Assembly: GCA_963383645.1 (NCBI GenBank)
Contig: OY726563.1
Span: 37,765,331-37,829,330, forward strand
DNA: 64,000 nucleotides
Direction of reading: 5' to 3'
From: Muscardinus avellanarius
Taxonomy: Eukaryota > Chordata > Mammalia > Rodentia > Gliridae
In this document: positions 10,591 to 20,705 of the stretch, piece after piece
Position numbering within the stretch: position 1 is the first letter of the stretch
Layout of the letters: every line of letters begins with the position of its first letter
The notes under the pieces: generated by a model
What the model was told of the DNA's origin: nothing
What the model saw: the letters and a program-made list of their open reading frames with translations, nothing else
The model's database searches: none
Program-made: the position numbers and the translations under genes

Positions 10591-10953
10591 AAAAGGATCA
10601 AAAAGTTTGATGTTCAAGGACTTGGAAAAGTGAGTTAATCGACACTCAAATCCCTCAGTGATCACCCACGTGTTGCATCAGGGTCCTCAATGACTGAAAT
10701 ACATTACAAAGACCAAACACCAACTTTCTCCCGCAAGAAAAAGGGAGCAAACACCTCATTTAAGACTTTATTCCATTTGCCCCAAAAAGACTTACTGGTG
10801 ACACTTGTAGCTATAGTGGTTACCCTGAGATAAATAACTCATGGATTACAGAACTTTGCCACACTGAAAAAAAAAATCAGTGCTGATCATCATATACATT
10901 TCTGCTATGTTAAGATTAAAGACAAGTTTCATTTAGAAATGACTCCAAGAAAA
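10591..10953. other. Low-repeat spacer
   Basis: Unique AT-rich sequence. Nothing recognised. Confidence 0.4.
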
Positions 10954-11167
10954 GTGTGTGTGTGTGTGTGTTTCTGGGGAATTGGACCCTGGGTCATTTT
11001 TACCTCTGAGCTACTCCTCTAGCCATTTTTATATCTTATTTTGAAACAGGGTCTGACTTTGTTGCTGAGAGGCTCACTAAATTGCTGAGGCTGCCCATGA
11101 ACCTGCAATCTTTCTGTCTCCACCTCCCAGGTACTGGGATTATAGGCGTGTGTCATCACACCCAGCT
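10954..11167 (-). repeat. B1-dID SINE with GT tail
   Basis: A (GT)9 tract lies at the SINE 3' tail, followed by a decayed antisense dimer ending cacacccagct. Confidence 0.85.
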
Positions 11168-12150
11168 TAAGGAATCTTTAAGGCACGTTTTACTTGTCAT
11201 TAGTCATTTCTGTTTGGAGTTTGATTTTCAATTTTGCAAGTAGGTATCAAAATTCAAGTGTTTTAAATTGTCCAAGGTTGAGTTGTAGTGAGACTGACTC
11301 ATGAGAATTGCATTTGCAGGAGGCTGACTTACAAACCAAACCATAAGTTTATTCATTTACACTTACCAGACTAAATGCCTCCCAGAGCACGGGTTTTCCC
11401 TTTTCTCTGTACTCCCTTCCCAGCAAAGAAAGGCTAAATTAAGTCCAAATGATTGGTTGATGAACACTGGATTCAAGAAGAGGGAATTGTACGGTTTAAA
11501 TAAAGGTTATTGATTTTCGGAACCATGATAAGCTCACAGCTAATGAAAATATCTGCTTGGCTGATTTTATACCTGGGCTGGTGCATCAGAGCACGCCTGT
11601 TCCTTGATGGTGTCAGGGGACTCTGACAAACTACTCTCATCAACGCCTCATTAAGGGTTTACTTTCCAATGTTGGCCTGTGGCTATTAGAGGTGTTCCCA
11701 ATCACCAACTGATCTTGATTTCCCATTATGCTACTGAAGATAGACTCTTTCAATTGAAAAGGTAGAAAGTTAAAACTCAAACTAGATTAAGCAAAAGTAA
11801 GTTATTTGCTCATCTCTGAACCAAATATAGTGGCCGAAGGGATGACGTGCTGACTGTTGGGTCTTGGGTTTCTCAACCACCACTAGAATGAGTCCTACTC
11901 CAACAAATCATAAAGACTGAGGAAGAACGGAGTTCACTGAATGAAAGAATGGGTATTGGGAAGGCAAACAACAACAACAATAACTATCTACTATGTGTAA
12001 ATGTGGGTTAAAATTCTTGGCACCATTCTCCTTACCAGTTCAGAGTCACTTTTAATGGGTAGGGGAGCATCAACATCAATCCCTAGTACAGTGGTGACCT
12101 GTCAAATCCTTCAGGGAGAAAAGAAAAAGCACAAAATAAAACCCAGATGC
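11168..12150. other. SINE-free island, possible conserved non-coding element
   Basis: About 980 bp with no SINE, flanked by dense SINEs. The composition is mixed and non-repetitive, with AT-rich motif-like stretches (attgtacggtttaaataaag; cacagctaatgaaaatatct). No open frame of note. Absence of SINEs is compatible with selective constraint or with chance. Confidence 0.4.
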
Positions 12151-12283
12151 CAAAAACCGTGGCATATACCTATAATCCCAGTACTGGGGAGGCTGAGACA
12201 GGAGGGTCACAGATTAAAGGCCAACCTAAGCAACTTAGCAAGATCCTGTTTCAAAATAAAATAAAAAAGGTCTGGGGGGTCTA
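12151..12283 (+). repeat. B1-dID SINE, left monomer only
   Basis: Left monomer and A-rich linker (tcctgtttcaaaataaaata), truncated just after the start of the right monomer. Confidence 0.75.
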
Positions 12284-12425
12284 GACTGCAAGCTGGGTTA
12301 ATTATAAAGAAAAGAGGTTTATCTGGGCTCATAGTTTTAGAAGCCTTGGGATCACACGCAAACCATATCCCAATCATCACTGCCCTCACTATGGGAGGCT
12401 AGAATTTGGGACTAGAAGAGAAGGA
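12284..12425 (-). mobile_element. MaLR-type LTR fragment (antisense)
   Basis: attataaagaaaagaggttt followed by atctgggctcatagttt matches the antisense 3' region of MST/MLT LTRs. Confidence 0.5.
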
Positions 12426-12439
12426 ACTCCTTACCAGGA

Positions 12440-12579
12440 GTTACAGACTCTTTTTCCAATCTAGGCTTTGCCACTTACTAGTAATGTAGCCTCTGGCCAA
12501 GTTACTGAAAGGTAACAATAATCACCACCATTTCTTGAGCTCTGACTTTGTTCCAAGCACTTTACATATATAACCTTAT
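12440..12579 (+). mobile_element. MIR, first part
   Basis: The conserved MIR core is visible: ctttgccacttactagtaat, ggccaagttactgaaag, then tcttgagctctgactttg and caagcactttacatatataa. It resumes after a SINE. Confidence 0.7.
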
Positions 12580-12764
12580 TTTTCTTTTTTCATTACTGGT
12601 GACTGAACTAAGAGATGTTTTACCACTGAGCTACATTCCCAGACCTTTTGAAAATTTATTTTGAGACAGGGTCTTGCTAAGTTGCTGAGGCTGATCTTGA
12701 ACTCCATGATCCTCCTGCTTCAACCTCCTGAGTAGCTGGGATTGTGGGCACACACCATCATATG
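12580..12764 (-). repeat. B1-dID SINE splitting a MIR
   Basis: Antisense dimer in which the gtagctgggattgtgggcac section is B1-like. Confidence 0.8.
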
Positions 12765-12820
12765 TAATTTTTAAGCTTTATAAGAATCTTGGAGGATAAG
12801 TACTATGAAATTCCTCACTT
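12765..12820 (+). mobile_element. MIR, remainder
   Basis: ataagaatcttggaggataa then gtactatgaaattcctcact corresponds to the 3' part of MIR. Confidence 0.55.
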
Positions 12821-12835
12821 AAAAATAGTAAGATA

Positions 12836-13011
12836 GCTGGGCATGGTGGCACACGCTTGTAATCCTCACGCTTGAGAGGCGGAGACAGGAGGATCGTGCA
12901 GGTTCGAAGCCAGCCACGCTGGCTTAAGAGACCCTGTTTCCAAATAAAATATAAAAAATTAGGTCTGGGAGTGTAGCCCGGAGATAGAAGGGTTCCATCC
13001 CCAGTACTATA
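12836..13011 (+). repeat. B1-dID SINE, ggcttaagagacc subfamily, perfect TSD
   Basis: aaaaatagtaagata (15 bp) flanks it at 12821-12835 and 13012-13026 without mismatch. The right monomer ends gaagggttccatccccagta. Confidence 0.93.
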
Positions 13012-13134
13012 AAAAATAGTAAGATAAATCACTAAAATAAGAATAACTTTACAGGACAAAAAATCCTTTATGAGACATGAGCAATTATAAGACACATATC
13101 AATTTCAAACATAAAAAGAAAAAATGAAAGGCTA

Positions 13135-13340
13135 AAGATGGGCATGGTGGTGCACACCTGTAATCTCAGTACTTGGGAGGAGGCTAAGACAAGAGGATCA
13201 CAGGTTGAAGACCAGCCTCCGCAACTTAGAGACTCTCAGCAACCTAGTGAGACCCTGTTTCAAAACAAAAAATAAAAGGGCTTGGGGTATAGCTTGGAAG
13301 TAGAATGCCCTTGGGTTCAATTCCCAGCACAAAAAAAGGA
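13135..13340 (+). repeat. B1-dID SINE
   Basis: Complete dimer; the tail is an AAAGG-rich simple repeat (13327-13358). Confidence 0.87.
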
Positions 13341-13600
13341 AAGGAAAGGAAAGAAAAGGCTGTGCAGAGCCCAAAAAAAAAAAATGGAGTATTACCCCAT
13401 TTTACCTATGAGTTGCTTCTAAAATCACACAGCTATTTTTGGAACCAAATACACGTCTATGTGATTTCCACTCATCGCACTGTTACTTGGTTACTTGGTT
13501 TTCTTAATATAATATTGGGATAATAATAAATCCTCCCAGGATCATCATGCAAATCAAATGGTGTTTATAAACATACTAGTATCCATTTGTAGCTGGTGCT
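13341..13600. other. Possible MIR fragment
   Basis: accccattttacctatgagt and aaaatcacacagctattttt resemble the MIR 3' half. The match is short and uncertain. Confidence 0.4.
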
Positions 13601-13711
13601 TATAATGATTAGGATCTTAAATATCCTCAAAGGCTCATGTGTTGAGGCTTGGCCCAAAGTGCATGGCACTATTGGAAGATGGTGCAATCTTTAGAAGGTG
13701 GGGCTCAGTTG
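13601..13711 (+). mobile_element. MaLR-type LTR, 5' part
   Basis: tcaaaggctcatgtgttgag and ttggaagatggtgcaatc match the 5' part of MaLR LTRs. The copy is broken by the two SINEs that follow. Confidence 0.5.
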
Positions 13712-13925
13712 AATGTGGCTGTGCATACCTGTTATCCTAGTACTTGGGAGACTGAGACAGGAGGATCACAGGTTTAGGACCTGTCTCTGCAAATTAGCAA
13801 GACCCCCAGCAACTTAGTGAGACCCTGTTTTAAAATAAAAAATACAAATAGTCAAGGGTATGGCTAAGAGATAGAATATTCCTGGGTTCAATCCCTAGTA
13901 CCAAAATAAAATTTTAAAAAGGAGG
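13712..13925 (+). repeat. B1-dID SINE, first of a stacked pair
   Basis: Complete dimer. ggggctcagttgaa (before 13712) reappears as ggggctcagtgaaa (14157-14170) after the second SINE, so the second one inserted into the tail of the first. Confidence 0.83.
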
Positions 13926-13931
13926 AATTGG

Positions 13932-14152
13932 AGCCAGGCGTGGTGGCGCACACTTGTAATCCTAGCATTCAGGAGGCCGAGGACAGGAGGATCATGGTTC
14001 AAGGACAGCCTCAGCTACTTAGTGAGGCCCTGTGCAACTCAGTGAGACCCTGTTTCAAATTAAAGAATAAAAACTATGGCAGGGGGTGTAGCTCGGAAGT
14101 CGAATGCCCCTGGGTTCCATCTCCAGACCCACAAAAGAAGAAAAAAAAAGGA
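13932..14152 (+). repeat. B1-dID SINE inserted in another SINE's tail
   Basis: Starts gagccaggcgtggtggcgca; flanks are aaaaaggagga on both sides. The 79-codon frame over it is SINE sequence, not a gene. Confidence 0.87.
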
Positions 14153-14235
14153 GGAGGGGCTCAGTGAAAATAAGCCACCACATCCATCTTGGGTTTTTAA
14201 TTAACCCTAAAACAATGATAAAAATGTAACAAGCA

Positions 14236-14424
14236 AGCTAGGTTTGATATGCATGTTTATAAATCTTAGTACTTGGGAGGCTAAGACAGGAGGATTGCAG
14301 GTTTAAGGACAGCCTCAGCAACATAGTAAGATCCTATTTCAAGATAAAAAATTAAAACAGGGCTAAGGGTGTAACTCATAGGTAAAATGTCCCTGGGTTC
14401 AATCCCAAGTACTGAAAGTAAAAA
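14236..14424 (+). repeat. B1-dID SINE (diverged)
   Basis: Dimer with a heavily mutated head (gctaggtttgatatgcatg) but clear centre and right monomer. Confidence 0.8.
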
Positions 14425-14963
14425 GAAATGTACCAAGTAAGCAGAGAAGATTAAGAGGGCCTAGAGTTTGGCATAATAGGAAGGAAAAAAGCAGTTAAGG
14501 TGATTTCTGTCTTGAGCCAGAACTTCTTGTAAAAATCCTGCTGTAAAAAAGTGTCAGTCTTAGGACATGGAAAATCCATATTACTATTTGGGCTCCAATG
14601 GGTTGAGCTGTAGGTGCCAAGTATGACATTAAGGTTGTGCAAATAGCCAAGGACTTCCTTTGCTTAGACTCGCCCAAATTGAACAATTATTTTTTTCCAA
14701 CTTTACTTGATAAGAATCTCTTATTAAATCTTTAAACATAACTAAATATGAAGTAAAAAATAACAGATGAAGTCTGAACCAAAGATAGCAAAAAAATAAT
14801 AATAATCAATTAGGACTTTTTCTTTACCCTTAATTTTCCATTCTTAATCTTTTTTTAACATATTTTTATTCTCCCTTTACTGAAGTAGTCCTTACTTACT
14901 TAATTCCATGCCAAAGTCTTTTTCCTAATACAAAATGTGGCAGCTTAAGTGACTGAAACTGGA
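14425..14963. other. Low-repeat AT-rich island
   Basis: About 540 bp. No recognised repeat; frames on the minus strand (14451-14686) overlap each other and lack signals. Confidence 0.45.
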
Positions 14964-15155
14964 GTGTGTGTGTGTGTGTGTGTTACTGGGGATTGAACCC
15001 AGGGACATTCTACCTCTGAAATACACCCTCAGTCCTTTTTTTTTTCTTTTAAAATATGGTCTCACTGAGTTGCTGAGACTGGCCACGAACTGCAATCCTC
15101 CTTTCTCAGGCACTGGAGTGCTGAGATTATAGGTGTAATCTCACCATACCCAACT
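14964..15155 (-). repeat. B1-dID SINE with GT tail
   Basis: A (GT)10 tract continues directly into tactggggattgaacccagg, the antisense right monomer. Confidence 0.87.
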
Positions 15156-15212
15156 TGAATCTGTGTTAATTGCTGTCATTCCCCCTCATCCTTTTCCTAA
15201 TTTGTTTTTATT

Positions 15213-15398
15213 AAAAGTGTGGGGCAGGGGATTAAACCCAGGGATGCTCCACCTCCGAGTTACACCCGCCCCGCCCATTTTGTTATTGTTGTTTGGAAAC
15301 AGAGACTCCCTAGTTCGCTGAGAGTCTCACTATGTTTGAGGCTAATCCTCAAACCTATGATCCTCCTGCCTCAGATTCCCAAGTACTCTTATTAAAGC
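15213..15398 (-). repeat. B1-dID SINE (diverged)
   Basis: Antisense dimer: ggggattaaacccagggatg, linker, and a left monomer with its head missing. Confidence 0.75.
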
Positions 15399-15589
15399 TG
15401 TTTATGAGGTTTGCCTCACTGTTTCAAGTGGATGGACCCCTTAAAAGGGTAGAAAATCAACTTTTCCCTCAGAAAAGCTATATATCAAATATTGCCAGCC
15501 ATATCTGTCCTTGTTTTTCAATGTGCTGCTTCTGCTCTGGCAGAATGAAGTTTGTTGGGCTTTCTTAATAGTTGTCAGGCATTGGGACT
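15399..15589. other. Low-repeat spacer
   Basis: No element recognised. Confidence 0.35.
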
Positions 15590-15846
15590 AGTTACCAAGG
15601 TGTGCTGTAACAAATTACCACAATTTGGTGGCTTAAACAACAGAAACTAATTTCTCCCAGTTTGGCAGTTAGAAATCAGAAATCAAGGTGTTGGCAGGCC
15701 CTGATCCCTCTGAGGCCCTAAAGAAGAGTCCTTTCTGACCTATTCTAGTTTCTGGTAGCTGCCTGCATTCCCTGGCTTATAGACATGTCCCTCTAATTTC
15801 TGCCCCTGTTTTCCACATGGTCTTCCCCTATATTTATCTTTTATGT
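15590..15846 (-). mobile_element. MLT1-type MaLR LTR (antisense), segment 1
   Basis: gtgctgtaacaaattaccac, ttggtggcttaaacaacaga and aatcaaggtgttggcaggcc are hallmark antisense MLT1 blocks. The LTR continues at 16062-16210 and 16855-16905. Confidence 0.75.
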
Positions 15847-15849
15847 TTC

Positions 15850-15886
<37 letters not shown>

Positions 15887-16061
15887 TGCTATTGCAGTAC
15901 TGTGTATTGAGCCCAGTAGCACTCTACCCCTGAGCTACATGCTCAATCCTGTTTTACTTTTCACTTTCAGACAGGGTCTCACTAGATTGCCCAGGCTCAC
16001 TTCAAAATTCAGATCCTCCAGGTTCAGCCTCCTGAGTATCTGGGATTAAGGGCATACTCCA
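15847..16061 (-). repeat. B1-dID SINE with TTA-repeat tail inside MLT1
   Basis: (TTA)n at 15850-15882 is the SINE tail. The antisense dimer follows (tgtgtattgagcccagtagc). Confidence 0.83.
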
Positions 16062-16210
16062 TTTCCTCTTCTTATAAGGTCACTTGTCATTGATTTTAGG
16101 GCCCCCCAAATTAATCTAGGATTATTTAATCTTAAGATTCATAATTTTATCTGCAAAGACTCTTTTTCTCATATTCACAAGTCTAGGAGGTTAGAACTTA
16201 CACATATAAA
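16062..16210 (-). mobile_element. MLT1-type LTR, segment 2
   Basis: cctcttcttataaggtcact, then tttagggccccccaaatt and tatctgcaaagactcttttt continue the MLT1 order. Confidence 0.7.
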
Positions 16211-16220
16211 AAAAAAAATC

Positions 16221-16440
16221 AGCCGGGTGTGGTGGCACACCACGCTTGTAATCCCAGCATTTGGGAGGCTGAGACAGGAGGATCATGCAGGTTTGAAGCT
16301 AGCCTCAGCTACTTAGTGAGGCCCTTTACAACTCAGTGAGGCCCTGTTTCAAAAAATAAAGAATAAAAAATAGGGCTGGGGGTGTAGCTCGAAGGTAGAA
16401 TACCCCTGGGTTCCATCCCCAGTACCAAAAATAAAAAAAA
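16221..16440 (+). repeat. B1-dID SINE
   Basis: Complete dimer starting gccgggtgtggtggcacac. A small CACCA duplication lies in its head. Confidence 0.9.
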
Positions 16441-16518
16441 TCATCCTGAGGATCAAAACCAGAACTTTGTGCAGGCTAAGCATGAGCTCTACCACTGAGC
16501 TATATCTGCCAGGCCCTA
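16441..16518 (-). repeat. ID-type SINE monomer
   Basis: Antisense ID: aactttgtgcaggctaagca then gctctaccactgagctatat. Confidence 0.7.
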
Positions 16519-16547
16519 ATCTGTTACTTAAAAAAAAAAGATACCTG

Positions 16548-16738
16548 CCTGGTGTGGTAGTACTCACCTGTAAGCCCTGTGACTCAGGAGGCTGAGGCAG
16601 GAGAATCGCAAATTCCAGGACAGTCTGAGCAACTTAGTGAGACACTGTCTCAATAAAAAATAAATAAAAAGGGCTGGAGGTGTAGGTCAGTGGTAAATTG
16701 CCACTGGATTTAATACCTAATACTGAGAAAGGGGGATG
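16548..16738 (+). repeat. B1-dID SINE (older type)
   Basis: cctggtgtggtagtactcac, then gcttag-free left monomer and ggctggaggtgtaggtcagt in the right monomer. Confidence 0.78.
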
Positions 16739-16744
16739 GGGTAA

Positions 16745-16850
16745 GATACATAGAGATTTCACTAAGTTATCCGGGCTGGTCCTAAACTACTAGGCTCAAG
16801 CAATCCTCTTTTCTCAACCCCCCTCCAAGTGGCTGGGATGGCATGTCGCT
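16745..16850 (-). repeat. B1-like monomer fragment
   Basis: tttcactaagttatccgggc and aagtggctgggatggcat resemble an antisense B1 body. No right monomer. Confidence 0.6.
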
Positions 16851-16854
16851 GAAC

Positions 16855-16908
16855 CCACATTCTTGTGCATAGCTTTTTGGAGGTAACAATCTAACCCACC
16901 ATGTCATC
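16855..16908 (-). mobile_element. MLT1-type LTR, segment 3
   Basis: cttttt then ggaggtaacaatctaaccca corresponds to the antisense 5' LTR end (normally ggggacacaattcaaccca). Confidence 0.5.
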
Positions 16909-17061
16909 CAACTCTCAGAGGTATCATTTTTAATCTAAAACCTCTTAACTCCTATAATTGATTGCTTCCCCCACTTTTTAACTTTTGTTTATTTTTTATT
17001 ATAAGAATATATCTTACATAAATGGAATAAAAGAGTGCATTTTAAATGTGTAATCATTTAA
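16909..17061. other. AT-rich spacer
   Basis: No element recognised. Confidence 0.35.
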
Positions 17062-17075
17062 TGTTTTCTAGTTTT

Positions 17076-17286
17076 ATGTTTTGTTTTGTGGCACAGAATA
17101 TTGAACCCCGGAGCATTCTACCTCCAAGATACAACCCCCAGCCCTATTTTATTTTTTATTTGGAAGTAGGGTCTCCCTAAGTTGCTGAAAGCCTCAATAT
17201 GTTGCTGAGGCTGACCTCAAACCTGTGAGCTTCCTGTCTCAGCCTCCCAAGTACTGAGATTACAGGCATGTACCACCACTCCCAGC
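17076..17286 (-). repeat. B1-dID SINE, perfect 14-bp TSD
   Basis: tgttttctagtttt flanks it at 17062-17075 and 17287-17300. The body is an antisense dimer with moderate decay. Confidence 0.92.
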
Positions 17287-17300
17287 TGTTTTCTAGTTTT

Positions 17301-17404
17301 GAATATTTGAACATCACTCAGGAGTTTATCAAGTTCTTTTGCATTTATGTCTCCTTAGATGCCCCCAGCAACACTGTATGATTCTTTTAACAAACATTAT
17401 CACT
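17301..17404. other. Spacer
   Basis: Nothing recognised. Confidence 0.3.
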
Positions 17405-17490
17405 TCAGGTTGGGGTGTAGCTCAGTGGTAGAGCACTTGGCTTAGCATGTATGAGGCCCTAGGATCCATCCCCACCACCATACACAAAAT
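17405..17490 (+). repeat. ID-type SINE monomer
   Basis: ggttggggtgtagctcagtg, then gtagagcacttggcttagca and gatccatccccaccacca. The A and B box regions of the tRNA ancestor are recognisable, but it is not a tRNA gene. Confidence 0.82.
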
Positions 17491-17700
17491 ATTTATTATC
17501 ACTTCAGACATAGAGAACCTGAGTCTCAGAGATTGGTCCAAAATCTTCTGTCACTGTATGTCAGGGTTTCCTAAATCATCATCTTTTCCTTCCACAACAG
17601 ATAACAAAGAGTGATTTTATTATAAATACATACAGTGCATGGTTTATCTTGTGTATTAATCTTCATAGAAACGAGAAAATTCATACAATAGACTGTTTAT
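17491..17700. other. Spacer
   Basis: Unique sequence; nothing recognised. Confidence 0.3.
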
Positions 17701-17737
17701 GTACCTTCAAAATTGATAAGTAGGAATCCTAACTCCT

Positions 17738-18028
17738 ACACTGGGCATGGTGGCGCATGACTGTAATCCCAGTATTTGGGAGGCTGAGACTAAAGGATTG
17801 CAGGTTTCAGGCCAGCCTCAGCAACTTAGGGAGACCCTTTTCAAAATAAAAAATAAAATAGGGATGGGGTGTATCTCAGAGGTAGAAAGTCCCTAAATTC
17901 AATCCCTAGAACCACAAAAAGAAGAAACAAAAGAAGAAAGGGAGGGAGGGAGGAAGGGAGGAAGGAAGGAAGGAAGGAAGGAAGGAAGGAAGGAAGGAAG
18001 GAAGGAAGGAAGGAAAGGGAGGAAGGAA
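17738..18028 (+). repeat. B1-dID SINE with a long GGAA microsatellite tail
   Basis: The dimer spans 17738-17916. The tail runs into (GGAA)n/(GGGA)n from 17938 to 18027. ccctaac occurs after it and cctaactcct before it, within an LTR. Confidence 0.87.
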
Positions 18029-18345
18029 GGGCTCACCCTAACCTTTGTGATGATGAGGTTTGGAGGTGGGGTATTTGGGAACCTATTAGATCCTGAGGGT
18101 GGATCCCTCATGAATAGGGTTAGTTTGCCTATGAAAAGGCTCTAGAGAATTTCCTTGTCCCTTAAGTCAAGCAAGGACACAGCAAGCCATCTGTTATGCA
18201 GGAGGATTCAGCTCTCACCAGACACTAAATCTGCTGGAACCTTGCTTAGACTTCTAACCTCCAGAACTGTGAAAAATGAATTTCTGTTGTTTATAAGCTA
18301 CCAATTTCTGGTGTTTTGTGATAGCAGGCTGCATTAAGATAACCA
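18029..18345 (+). mobile_element. MLT1/MST-type MaLR LTR
   Basis: gtttggaggtggggtatttg, gggtggatccctcatgaata, cctccagaactgtgaaaaat and tttctgttgtttataagcta match MaLR LTRs in order. The 5' part (17705-17737) lies before the SINE. Confidence 0.75.
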
Positions 18346-18348
18346 GCT

Positions 18349-18519
18349 GGCTGGGTATGGTGGTACATGCCTATAATCCTAGTACTTGGAAGGCTAAGAC
18401 AGGTGGATTAGCCTCAGCAACTTAGTAAGACCCTGTTTCCAAATAAAAAATAAAAGAGAGCTGGGGCTGTAGGTTGAAGGTAGAATGTCTCTGGGTTCAA
18501 TCCCCAGTACCAAAAAAAA
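18349..18519 (+). repeat. B1-dID SINE, first of tandem pair
   Basis: Dimer lacking part of its left monomer. taaccagct before it and after the next copy suggests the pair sits in one target site. Confidence 0.82.
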
Positions 18520-18710
18520 GAGCTGGGCATGGTGCCACATACTTTTAATCCCAGTACTTGGAAGGCTGAGACAGGAGGATGGCAAGTTTGCAGCCAGCCT
18601 CAGCATCTTAGTGAGATCCTCTGCAACTTAGTGAGTTCTCTTTCTAAATAAAAAATAAAATAGAGCTTGTGGTATAGCTTGGAGGCAGAATAACCCTGGT
18701 TTCAATCCCC

Positions 18711-18758
<48 letters not shown>
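18520..18758 (+). repeat. B1-dID SINE with CA tail
   Basis: Dimer to about 18713; the tail is (CA)n to 18757. The duplicated taaccagct follows at 18760. Confidence 0.87.
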
Positions 18759-18761
<3 letters not shown>

Positions 18762-18869
18762 AACCAGCTAGCATTTTGTCTTTAAGCTTATTCAATAAGA
18801 TGGCATCTAACACATACTTGGAAACCACTTATTTGTATTTTTATGGTCAAAACACAACTCTGACCTCCA

Positions 18870-19036
18870 GGAGCTCACTCTTATATTCTACCACCAGGCT
18901 ATACCCCCAGCCCTATTACATTATTTTTATTTTAAAAAGGAATCTGGCTAAACTACTGCACACTGTCCTCCAACCTGTGATCCTCCTATCTCAGCCTCCC
19001 AAGTACTGGAATTATAGGCATGAGCCAGCATGCCTG
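18870..19036 (-). repeat. B1-dID SINE (3'-end truncated)
   Basis: Part of the right monomer and the whole antisense left monomer are present. Confidence 0.78.
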
Positions 19037-19049
19037 GGTGTGTGGGGTT

Positions 19050-19535
19050 TTTTTTTTGTTTGTTTGTTTTGTTTTTGTGTGTGTGTGTTTGTGTGTGTAT
19101 GTTTTGTTTTGTTTTGTTTTTGCAGGCCTAGGGATGGAATCCAGGGTCATTTGACTTCCAAGCTATACCCCCTGCCCTATTTTTTATTTTTTTTATTTTT
19201 TTGGTGGTACTGGGCTTCCTGGAAGCCCTTCTACCTCCAGTCTACACTCCCAGACCTATTTTTTTATATTTTTATTTGGAAACAGGGTCTCTTAAGCCAG
19301 TGCAGCTGGCTTCAAACCTATGCAATCCTCCTGTCTCTGCCTCCCAAGCGTGGGGATTACAAGGGTGTGCCACCACACCCAGCCCCCCTGCCCTATTTTT
19401 ATTCTTTATTTTAAAACAGGGTCTCACTAAGTTGCAGAGGGCCTCTCTAAGTAGTTGAGGCTGTCCACGAACCACAATCCTCCAGTCTCAGCCTCCCAAA
19501 TGCTGGGATTACAAGCGTGGGCCACCACACCCGAC
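19050..19535 (-). repeat. B1-dID SINE (outer) split by a younger SINE
   Basis: GT/TTTTG-rich tail, right monomer (to about 19169), interruption at 19185-19385, then linker and left monomer to 19535. The long 212-codon frame (18776-19414) runs through these SINEs and is not a gene. Confidence 0.83.
19185..19385 (-). repeat. B1-dID SINE, ggcttaagagacc subfamily, nested
   Basis: ccctgccctattttt (15 bp) flanks it at 19170-19184 and 19386-19400. It landed in the linker of the outer SINE. Confidence 0.92.
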
Positions 19536-20415
19536 TTGTGGGTGGTTTTTATAAATATTTTCTCTCCTGAAATCACGGAGGACCTGCCAATGGGAACCAG
19601 AGCTTCCAACACAAACAACAGAACCATAATGCCTTCAAATAAATAGACATGATCAGTCCTGAGAAAGACTTCTTGAAGAGCCCAAAGAAGATCACTTTGT
19701 AAAATGCACCAAAGGTTTGCTGGGAGTTCTGGAAAGGTGGAATGAGGGCAGAAAATAACAATGGTTATTTTCCCATGGACCTTAGAGAAAACAATATTCA
19801 ATTATCATGAGTAGTATAACCTTTGGACCACTCTGGAATGTGATATCCTTTCCAAGTGGGCAAACCCTTGATGGTGTTGATTCAGTTTTGTGTTTGCCTC
19901 TAATAATAAAAGAGAACTGGGAGATTTCTGGTGGCAGGCTGCCAAACCATTCATCTAAAGATTTGGTATGTGTGTATGTTTACTTTGAATTATGTGGTAT
20001 TCCCCACTTAATCATTTATATTGACCTTAAGGAAGCAAACAGTACCTATGTGAAAAGTTAGATTGATCATGTGATACATTCAGAGATTGCTTCAGAAGTC
20101 CCCCATTTAAAAGAAAACAGCAATTTGTCTAATCTTCACCACATCCGCTGTGCATGGAACAGAAGATCACAGAGCCAGAGATGAAATAAATAGCAGCTGT
20201 TGAGTTCTTGGAGGGGTACATAAATTATAAGGGTGGAAGATCTCAGTACTTACAGTACAATGCACATCTGCATGTTCTGTCTCTTCTCTGTGCCTCCCCC
20301 CATCTCCGTCTCTCTCCACCTGCAGGCTAAGAGGTTCTAGATTCAACCTCTATTTCAGCAGTCTACACATGTACAATGCAATCCTTGGGTCAACAAGAGG
20401 AAAAGATGATTGAAG
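19536..20415. other. SINE-free island (about 880 bp)
   Basis: Unique, non-repetitive. Short frames on both strands (19573-20061) have no recognisable domain. I see no promoter or splice pattern that would support a gene. Confidence 0.45.
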
Positions 20416-20562
20416 CCTGAGTAAGGAAAATCACAGGTTCAAGACCAGCCTGAGCCACTTAGTGAGACCCTGTCTCAAATTTCAAATAATAATAATAATA
20501 ATAATAGTAATAATAATAATAAGGCTTGGGGTATAGCTCCGTGGTAGATTGTCCCTGAGAAA
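20416..20562 (+). repeat. B1-dID SINE with AAT expansion in the linker
   Basis: Left-monomer end, then (AAT)n at 20485-20521 in place of the A-rich linker, then ggcttggggtatagctccgt. The array therefore grew inside the element. Confidence 0.8.
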
Positions 20563-20705
20563 GGAGAGGAAGAGGAGGAGGAGGAGGAGGAGGAGGAGGA
20601 GGAGGAGGAGATAAAGGAGCCTTGAGGAGGAGGAAGTAGAAAAGGAGATAGAGGAGGAGAAGGAGGAGGAAGAGATAGAGGAGGAGAAGATAGAGGAGGA
20701 GGGGA
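20563..20705 (+). repeat. GAG/GGA purine microsatellite
   Basis: (GAG)n/(GGA)n with a short break near 20612-20640. It forms the tail of the preceding SINE. Confidence 0.9.

Noticed and set aside
17405..17490. tRNA gene
   Set aside because: The ID right monomer descends from a tRNA and keeps box-like motifs, but the acceptor and anticodon stems do not form a proper cloverleaf, and a SINE tail follows. The same applies to the ID copies at 10505, 26583, 54518 and 55207.
18776..19414. 212-codon plus-strand frame
   Set aside because: It translates SINE monomers and a TTTTG/GT repeat (low-complexity F/C/V stretch). No gene.
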